Source: Diphasiastrum complanatum
Taxonomy: Eukaryota; Streptophyta; Lycopodiopsida; Lycopodiales; Lycopodiaceae
NCBI GenBank assembly: GCA_029204225.1
Contig: CM055097.1
Location: 75,168,860-75,232,859 of the forward strand
Length of the DNA stretch: 64,000 bases
Reading direction: 5' to 3'
Shown here: positions 57,336 through 64,000 of the stretch, in pieces
How positions within the stretch are numbered: position 1 is the stretch's first letter
Layout of the letters: every line of letters starts with the position of its first letter
Translations under genes and position numbers: made by a program
The notes under the pieces: model-generated
The model's database searches: none
What the model was told of the DNA's origin: nothing
Seen by the model: the letters and a program-made list of their open reading frames with translations, nothing else

Positions 57336-57870
57336 TGTTGGATTTATCTCCTCTACTCTCCTAAATCCTATTTTAATTAGCCTCCACTCATGCTGCATTT
57401 TTACTCATGTTGTCGCACAGTTTGCATATTTACATGTAAAATAAGACAGACAAATAAAACGCGACTGTCTGCATATATACAAGTAAATTCTCGCATGCGA
57501 CACGTGATTTCTCTCTTCTCTATCTCATTTCATGCTTATACATGGTTCTCTTGGGTTTTGACATCCATTGGTGCACTATCTTGGTGATTGCTTGCAATTC
57601 TGTGTAGAATGATCTATATTTGCTATTTTTGGATCCACACGTGTGAAATACAGTAGCTTGCTGGTTTTGTACGGACAACAACAATACATAATCATTTCAT
57701 TCAAGTTTGATCAAGTTCTATTAGTGTTTGGATCTCAAATCGTGTGTAGATGCTGATTTTTCTAAATTGGTGAAATTCGTAGTGTATTTCTCTTTCTAAC
57801 CAAAGATCGTTCAAGTAGATTGGATCGTAAGGATCTAAAATCTTTCACAACACACCCTCTTTCTCCAACA
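57336..57870 (+). repeat. Copia-type LTR, plus strand
   Basis: 535 bases beginning TGTTGGATTTATCTCC and ending TTCTCCAACA, followed by the primer-binding site. Its first part matches 59,030-59,170 in inverse orientation. Its last 340 bases match 63,113-63,430 in inverse orientation. Confidence 0.8.
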
Positions 57871-58064
57871 TGGTATCAGAGCTATTTTTGTAGTCTGATA
57901 AGCTTCCACAATACAAGACTCTACTAGCCGATAGAGTAATTGTCTTCTTGTTCTGTAACTCGACGCCAAATTTTCATACTTAAGTCACTAACAGTTTTTC
58001 CAATCACTTAGACTAATCTTCCTCATGGATTCACAAGGAAAATCCAGTCCCATCTTGATGGAGC
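57871..58064 (+). pseudogene. Copia primer-binding site, leader and gag start (truncated)
   Basis: TGGTATCAGAGC at 57,871-57,882 abuts the LTR. A short leader leads to the ATG at 58,025 with MDSQGKSSPILMEL, where a TRIM-like element interrupts it at 58,065. The rest of this copia element is not found downstream in this orientation. Confidence 0.7.
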
Positions 58065-58487
58065 TGTTGGAGGATGCAAGCTACGGACAAAGCGGCAGCA
58101 TCCGAAAAGGCACCAAAAAGAGAGTGCATTCGTCCCATAAGCAAATGGACACTATAACAGAACTCACATATAAGCTCATTGTAGACAATGTACCCTTGTC
58201 CCCTAGTACCAGCCCTTTTGGGGTCAAAGAGAAATGATGGTGGTGGCTAGGCGGTGGGGATGAGATCACGCACGCGACCCGCATGTGCGCACGAAGTGCC
58301 ACATCGTCTACTGGACCGCTATCTGCTGCCGACAAAACTCAAAGTCGATATCAGAGCAAGCATTTTGGTCCTGAATGAGCAAGTGGGGGTTTCTTTCGCC
58401 CTGTGCTCGCTTGAGTGGGGGTGTTGTAGGATGCAAGCTACGCACAAAGCAGCTGCGTCCAAAAAGGCACCAAAAAGAGAGTGGTGA
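58065..58487 (+). mobile_element. Miniature TRIM/SMART-like LTR element, plus copy
   Basis: The left LTR, about 58,065-58,344 (280 bases), starts TGTTGGAGGATGCAAGC. The interior is only 77 bases (58,345-58,421). It starts with TCGATATCAGAGC, close to the Met-tRNA primer site, and ends with the purine run GAGTGGGGG. A second LTR starts at 58,422 (TGTTGTAGGATGC) and breaks off near 58,487, where an inverted copy begins. There is no coding capacity. It interrupts the copia gag start. Confidence 0.72.
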
Positions 58488-58489
58488 TT

Positions 58490-59025
58490 CTACAGCTTAT
58501 ATGTGGGTTCTGTTATAGTCTTCATTTGCTTATGGGACCAATGCACTGTCTTTCTGGGGCCTTTTCGGACGCAGCTGCTTTGTGCGTAGCTTGAATCCTC
58601 CAACACGAACTCAGAGTTTTGTCAACAGTGGAGAGCGGTCTAGTAGACGATGTGGCGCGTCATGCGCACCTGCGGGCCGCGTGCTGGATTCCATCCCCAC
58701 CGCCTAGCCACCCGCCATCATTCCCCTTTGATCCCAAAAGGGCTTGTACCAGGGGACAAGAATACATTGTCTACAATGAGCTTATATGTGAATTATGTTA
58801 TAGTCTCCATTTGCTTATAGGCCGAATGCACTCTCTTTTTGGTGCCTTTTCGGATGCAGCCGCTTTGTGCGTAGCTTGCATCCTCCAACACCCCCACTCA
58901 AGCGAGCACAGGGCAAAAGAATCCCGCACTTGCTCGTTCAGGACCAAAACACTTGCTCTAATACCGACTTAGAGTTTTGTCGGCAGCGGAGAGCAGTCCA
59001 GTAGACGATGTGGCGCGGGTGCATA
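58490..59025 (-). mobile_element. Miniature TRIM/SMART-like LTR element(s), minus copy
   Basis: Mirror image of the plus copy. A full minus LTR of 280 bases occupies 58,611-58,890, and a 77-base interior lies at 58,891-58,967 with the complement of a primer site (GCTCTAATACCGA) at 58,955-58,967. A broken LTR follows to about 59,025. A partial minus LTR also lies at 58,490-58,605, directly next to the full one. Together with the plus copy this forms an inverted repeat with arms of about 400 bases. Confidence 0.72.
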
Positions 59026-59029
59026 CATA

Positions 59030-59170
59030 GTGTCGCGTTTTTTGCCTTTTCTTCGTCTGTGAGAATTTACATGTAAATATGCAGACTGTGCGACAACGTG
59101 AATAAAAATGCAGCATGAATGGAGGCAGATTAAAATGGGATTTTGAAGAGTAGAGGAGATAAATCCATCA
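59030..59170 (-). repeat. Truncated copia LTR, minus strand
   Basis: On the minus strand it begins TGATGGATTTATCTCC at 59,170, right after the purine run AGGGGGCG, and matches the first part of the LTR at 57,336. It is cut off by the TRIM-like cluster. Confidence 0.7.
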
Positions 59171-59530
59171 CGCCCCCTTAATCTGGATCCGTGAATGCCT
59201 TGATTTTCAGACCGAGTAATGCACAAAATTTGTTGTTGCATTAACACTTAATGCTTTCGTGAATATATCTACAACCATGTCCTGCATTTTGGAGTACGTT
59301 AAGCTCACCGCCTTGTTGAAAACCTTGCCCCTGATGTAGTGATATCTAATTTCAATATGCTTACTCCTAGAGTGAAATCTAGGGTTGGCCGATAAGGCTA
59401 TAGCACTCTAATTATCACAAAATAAAATTGTAGGGCTACTGTACTGATACATATTAATATCTGACATTAAATTTCTCAACCAAAATACTTCATTAATTGA
59501 TTGAAAAACTATTAGCAACTGTGCTAACAC
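59171..59530 (-). pseudogene. Copia RNase H / C-terminus fragment
   Basis: Minus-strand frame: NEVFWLRNLMSDINMYQYSS, PTILFCDN, a stop, then SAIALSANPRFHSRSKHIEI, VFNKAVSLTYSKMQDMVVDI and FTKAL. These are the last RNase H motifs and the C-terminal tail of a copia polyprotein. It stops just before the LTR at 59,170. A stop after CDN and truncation near 59,530 make it inactive. Confidence 0.8.
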
Positions 59531-59619
59531 AGAAGAAAAAAAGAAAAAACTCCCGTGGCATGTGTTTTGTAAGACCACGTATGAGTATTTGTCAATAAAC
59601 TTCAACCATGGCATGTGTT

Positions 59620-60309
59620 TTGTAAGTCTATGAGTAGAAGCTTAAATAATAATAAAAAAGCTTAAATTTAGATTTAGAACTTAGACTTAGGAAACTTAAG
59701 ATTAGAAATATTTTATCTTAAGTTTTTCTAAGTTAAGAAATTTGAAGTTCTAAATCCTAAGTTAGAAGTTCTAGAAAGGCTAGAAACAGATTAGTCCCAT
59801 AAGTTAGTAGACACGTATGGAAGACCCTCCTTGCCATAAAAGGAGAGGTATTTGCATTGTAAACAACACTCTGAGATTATGCTAAATTCCTCTCTATTGA
59901 GATTATCATTCTATTTGTTTGTGTTCCCACTGGAAGGTGCATAGCTTGAGAGAAGGTGCTCGGGCCTCCTCTTGCCTCCTTTCATTGGCCTTTAATTGTG
60001 GGATGGTTTTATTTGTTTATTGCTTAGTTTAGCCGCAATTCTTATTATCTCCCTTTGGGTGTTAAGTAGGATTTAGCAATCTTGCTAGTTGAGTTTGCCT
60101 TAGCAAGCATTTTTGTTGTTGTTACTAATTAACTTTCTTTCCGTTTCGGGCACTAGTTGGGTAAGCCTTAGTGCTCTCATTCCTATTGATTCTTTCATAT
60201 CTCCGTTGAAGCTTGTTGTAGAAACTTAAAAATTGGACGAATCTCTACATCCCTATACTACACCCGTAAGTAGATCTAGTCATCGCACAAACTAGAAATA
60301 CTTCCAACA
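59620..60309 (+). repeat. Probable 5' LTR of a plus-strand gypsy element
   Basis: The right end CTTCCAACA is followed by a primer-binding site. ATAAAAGGAG near 59,836 is a plausible TATA box and a T-rich region follows. The left end is uncertain: GGCATGTGTTTTGTAAG is repeated at about 59,556 and 59,611, which may mark the border. No partner LTR was found in the window. Confidence 0.5.
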
Positions 60310-60310
60310 T

Positions 60311-60325
60311 TGGCGTCGTTGCCGA
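60311..60325 (+). other. Primer-binding site, TGGCGTCGTTGCC type
   Basis: TGGCGTCGTTGCCGA resembles the TGGCGCCGTTGCCGGG site of Athila/Tat/Ogre-like gypsy elements and differs from the Met-tRNA site used by the other elements here. Confidence 0.65.
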
Positions 60326-61163
60326 TTTTTAAGTATTTTCTACCTAGCTTCTTCTGCTTTTTCTTTTTGTTTTTTTTACTTCCGTGTTGTATGTTTGCTT
60401 CTGTGCTTGTCTCTATCTACCAACAAATAGCACGCGTCGTCTCTCCAGTCCTACACGAGCTGCGGAGCAACTTCTTCAACCGGGGGGAAGCAACAAAAGA
60501 GTCAATTTGGGCATTTTCTTCAAAAGAAGTGACCCAAGTGATCTTTTTCACAACCAAAAAGGTATATCAGAATTTGTCAGCCTATCTGCAGCCTTAACAG
60601 ACCCTGATCTTTCATTTTATCACCTCCAGAATTCTAACAACGATCAGATTTTGAGAAAACAGTCTGATATACTGTCAAAATCCCTTATTTCTCACCCAAA
60701 TCTTTATCCTAGAATTCAACAGCTTCACTGAGACTAAATCTCATTAAGATCAGTCCTCCAGCAGCTCGCGAATTCTATCTCAAAGACTTTGCTCGTTTAC
60801 TGTCAAAACATCACATTTTTTTCCATATTTCCTATCTGCCAGTCAAACCTCTCGGTTAGAATTCGCCATCTAGCCTAAGAATTTGTTCTTAAAGAGCACG
60901 ATTTCCCTGTCCTATCCGCGAATTCTAAAACTCCAATTTTTTTTTCAGAAAATCTAAAAAAATCACTATTTAGACATTCAAAACTCCTTTTCAGAATTCG
61001 CGAGTATTACAGTTAGATTTATTTGTCTTTCCATGTTTTCTCAGCATGTCCGCGAATTCTATTACGATCAGAAAGACCAGTTTTTGTCCTACAATATTCA
61101 TTATGCAAGCAAACTGTCCTTTTACCAAGTATAGTACTATCCTGCTCATCTATATTCTACATC
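60326..61163 (+). other. Leader of the plus-strand gypsy element
   Basis: About 840 bases between primer site and gag start. The phrase CGCGAATTCTA recurs near 60,765, 60,915 and 61,050. No convincing frame is seen. Confidence 0.5.
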
Positions 61164-61625
61164 ATGTCTCGTGATTGTGCTGAATATTCTAATCCAACTC
61201 CTCCACGACTAGAACGAGGAATTCCACGTATCGATGCACCAAAGTACGATGGTGAATCTGACCCATTCCGATTTCTCCAAGACCTTGATAATGCATGCCG
61301 TTTTTATGGAGATACCTCTGAAACTGAAAAGCTTCGTCTATTTTCCATGGTACGCTATGGCACCGCCAAGGAGTGGTACTTGAATCTCGAAGCTCCTGAT
61401 CTTGCTTCTTCGACCACCCTCAAGGACGCTCTCATCAAGCGTTTCAAACCATCCCGATCTAAGCCAGCCGCTCCTGTCTATTCAGTGCAAGTAAAAACGT
61501 TACCAATCGAAACACATCCTGTTTGGGTCTTGACTCGGACACAAACCCAACGCCAAGCCCCTACACTTGCACCCAGCAAAACTCAACTACAGGTTGTTCC
61601 TCCAGTGATGATTCAACCTCGATAG
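61164..61625 (+). pseudogene. Gypsy gag (third type), shortened
   Basis: From the ATG at 61,164 the frame reads MSRDCAEYSNPTPPRLERGI, then DAPKYDGESDPFRFLQDLDN, LFSMVRYGTAKEWYLNLEAP and LKDALIKRFKP, a standard retrotransposon gag core. The product would stop at 61,625 after about 153 residues without a zinc knuckle. The protease frame follows at once in another phase, so a frameshift or deletion is likely. Confidence 0.75.
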
Positions 61626-63112
61626 TTTAACGTCACCCGTCTGAAGAAATTCGGCTGCATCATGAGTATCGCCAACAAATTCGCAATGCCGACCAACAAT
61701 CTTTCTCATCCCATAAAGTACCTCCCAAGCCCTTTCAAAGCAAAACCCTTGAAGGTACCGAAGTTTGGGGAGATCTACTACAAGCCAATGTCACTTTTCC
61801 CTTCCATGTACTTTGGAAGCATGTTGGCCAGTGGAAACAACAGATCCAATCCAATACCACCACCATTATTGACGAGTTGCCTGAAATGTCCTTACATCTA
61901 ACCAATCCACTCAGCGAACGAGGCAACATCAAAATCCCAGCTACCCATCATCAATCTCGTGAAGTTTTAGCAGTACTCGATGGAGGTTCTGGGCTTAATA
62001 TCGTTTCCACATCCCTCATGATGGAATGAAATCTGAACAACAAGCTAGCCAAACCTACTTGTCAGCTTCGGATGGCTGATCAAAGTGTGGTCCGACCTAT
62101 CGGTTTCCTTCTGCACATGCTGATCAAACTAGGAGGTCTCAAGTTTTCTGTTGATCTCGTAGTACTTGTAATGCCTATTCTTATGAATTACTACTTGGTC
62201 GTCTGTGGCTCACCAATGCACGAGTCGTTCATGACTGGAGCAAAGGCCGAATCACTTTTGGCAATCGTGACAGTTCTGTCACCATTGACTCAACGAGTAA
62301 ACTCAAACCTGCACACATCCATGACGAGGGATCCTCAACCACCAACTTAGTATTTGAGCCATACCAGTCCAGCCATGAAAAAGGTCATTATGTTAAATCT
62401 ACTGAAACCATAAACTGGAGTCACAGTCTAGCTACCATTGATTGTGTGAATGCCGATTATTGTGCTCAGCATCAGGATAATTGTACCTGTCCACTCCCGA
62501 TCGATCATGACCAATTACCTGATCTAGATACACCTATCATCAATGTCAATTTTATTGATATTCTTCCACACCATGATGAACTGCTAAATGTTGCATGGCT
62601 ACCTACTAATGAACCAGGCGATTAATTCATTGATGATGAGAACGTCTTACAAATTCAGAATTGCCCAGAAGATATGGACATTTCTGATCTTCAGATCCTC
62701 AACTATATGGAAGCACTCCCACCTAGGACCTATCCGCAACATGCTTTCAAGGTGGAACCGTGCCAAGGTTGCAATTGAAGAACCTGAGACAAAATTCTAC
62801 CGTCCCAAACGCCCACACTATCCATGGGATCTCTGTGAGGAGGAGACTATCTTTCAAATTGATAACAAGATCCTCCATGACGTACCAACTGTCCCTCATC
62901 CACACACATCTCCACCACCAAAAACTCGACCACGTGGTCATACTATGAAAGAGAAAATGAAAAAACCACTTCAAATTCAACCGTCGGGTGACCTCACCAT
63001 TGTTCGAAAAATTTCTGAAATTGTCTCTAGTCCTACACCAATCCCCAATAAATTCCAAGCCCCATCCCGGCAAGAGAAAGACAAGGCTCCCCTCGAATCT
63101 CTAGCCCATGAT
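61626..63112 (+). pseudogene. Gypsy protease and linker region, broken
   Basis: Plus-strand frame around 61,950-62,010 reads EVLAVLDGGSGLNIVSTSLM, an aspartic protease motif with D-G-G in place of D-S-G, as in some gypsy lineages. It is followed by a stop and then RMADQSVVRPIGF and, after a shift near 62,200, a stretch ending HDWSKGRITFG. Downstream frames to 63,118 look like the linker before reverse transcriptase. No reverse transcriptase appears, because copia-type LTR sequence begins at 63,113. Confidence 0.65.
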
Positions 63113-63640
63113 GGGTGAAAGATTTCAAATCCTTAACATCCGATCTACTTGAATGATCTTTGGGTAGAAAGAGAAATACACTACCAATCTCATCAATGTA
63201 GAAAAATCAGCATCTACACACAAATTGAGATGCAAACACCAATAGAACTTGATCAAACTTGAATGAAATGATTATGTACTGTTGTTGTCCGTACAAAACC
63301 AGCAAGCTACTGTATAACAAATATAGATTGTTCTACACATAGAATTGCAAGCAATCACCAAGATAGTGCACCAATGGATAGTAGAACCCAAGAGAACCAT
63401 GTATAAGCATGAAATGAGGTAGAGAAGAGAGAATATCACTCTCTCCACGAGTTACATCCTTTTATAACAGGTCCAAACCCTATTTGGCCACTTGGCTTTC
63501 CCACCAAAATGCTAACCCTACTAATTTTGGGTTTAGATTCAATGTACCCAACTATTCAAATTGAATCTACTCAAACTCGCATTCTAACTTTCCCACACTT
63601 TCAAAAAGTGTTTATTCAGATGAAATTTAGACTAATGAAC
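63113..63640 (-). repeat. Copia-type LTR fragment, minus strand
   Basis: 63,113-63,430 is the inverse of about 57,520-57,850, sharing for example TCATTTCATGCTTATACATG and CCATTGGTGCACTATCTTGG on the minus strand. Beyond 63,430 the similarity stops and a different sequence follows, so this LTR has another U3. The right border is not fixed. Confidence 0.6.
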
Positions 63641-63662
63641 TTTGAAAAGTCAACTTCTAAGT

Positions 63663-63980
63663 CTAGCAAATCGATTTATCAAATGACATAAGAGAAGTAA
63701 GTATGTGATATTCACATGAGATATTCTCCTCTTTCCCTTGAAATGTGAGCCACATGGACTCAACCATATTTCTTGAGTTTCTTTTTGGAATTTCAACTTG
63801 AGAAGGTCTCTCCTCCTCAATCCTTGGCACACTTGAACCTTGAGAAGAATTCTCCTCCTCAATCCTTGGCACATTTGAACCTTGAGATGACTCCTTAAGA
63901 TCCTCTTCATGGTGCTCCTTTTTGATGGAAATCTGAGACCTCCATGTCTCATAATGATCACAACAAGTATGACCATTCAA
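63663..63980 (-). CDS. Unrecognised 105-codon frame with PRIEEE repeats
   Basis: Minus strand: MNGHTCCDHYETWRSQISIK, then two copies of S-S-Q-G-S-x-V-P-R-I-E-E-E, then VESMWLTFQGKEEN, with the stop at 63,663. It ends just before the copia-type LTR sequence and may be the 3' coding end of that element. I know no domain for it. The frame runs nearly to the window edge. Confidence 0.3.
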   Translation of the reverse strand: MNGHTCCDHYETWRSQISIKKEHHEEDLKESSQGSNVPRIEEENSSQGSSVPRIEEERPSQVEIPKRNSRNMVESMWLTFQGKEENISCEYHILTSLMSFDKSIC

Positions 63981-64000
63981 TATGCACTTCCTATGATTAT

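Noticed and set aside
58025..58972. Several 70-120 codon frames around the inverted repeat
   Set aside because: Matching frames occur on both arms because of the inverted duplication. They cross LTR, primer site and purine tract and are not conserved as protein.
1..64000. tRNA genes at the TGGTATCAGAGC sites
   Set aside because: These are primer-binding sites beside LTRs. No cloverleaf or B-box context is present.

Overview
This is nuclear DNA of a land plant. It is AT-rich, has no long host reading frame, and is dominated by plant-type LTR retrotransposons: Ty1/copia and Ty3/gypsy elements, most with the plant initiator-Met-tRNA primer-binding site TGGTATCAGAGC. There are also TRIM-type miniature elements and two non-autonomous DNA transposons that fit the hAT superfamily. 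A gypsy protease of the DGGSGLNIVS type and a non-LTR reverse transcriptase with a QAGFHAHYST-like motif would fit a non-flowering plant such as a fern or lycophyte. That placement is a weak inference. Nothing bacterial or organellar was seen, and I found no tRNA, rRNA or CRISPR array.

Layout. 1-4,640: decayed gypsy gag/protease (minus strand), a non-LTR reverse transcriptase remnant (plus strand) and a long (TC)n tract. 4,640-12,950 and 30,400-40,500: degenerate, apparently intron-rich sequence that repeats within itself and again at 40,590-49,930, so the window holds an old tandem duplication of an unrecognised minus-strand gene built of repeated multi-exon modules. A few short blocks keep open frames and splice signals in several copies, including a 93-bp exon and a 22-bp microexon. 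This array is broken by a 1.55-kb TRIM-like element (5,506-7,056), by two hAT-like elements with 8-bp target duplications (33,026-33,725 and 38,429-39,760), and by a nest of LTR elements (12,950-29,530).

The nest. An old minus-strand chromodomain gypsy element lies between LTRs at 12,950-13,286 and 29,200-29,530. It was split twice. A plus-strand copia element (13,741-19,907, target duplication GGTAA, LTRs differing at one base) sits in its C-terminal coding region. A minus-strand non-autonomous element (20,105-24,936, target duplication TGTAC, LTRs identical by eye) sits in its integrase. Both insertions are recent. The copia copy already lacks part of its reverse transcriptase/RNase H region and has an in-frame stop at that junction.

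50,290-52,900 looks like the upstream flank of the duplicated gene followed by featureless AT-rich DNA. 52,900-64,000 is a second transposon graveyard: minus-strand gypsy gag/protease, a lone LTR, a gypsy RT/RNase H piece, copia LTRs in both orientations, a head-to-head pair of very small TRIM-like elements that form a long inverted repeat (58,065-59,025), and a plus-strand gypsy gag/protease with a different primer-binding site (TGGCGTCGTTGCC).
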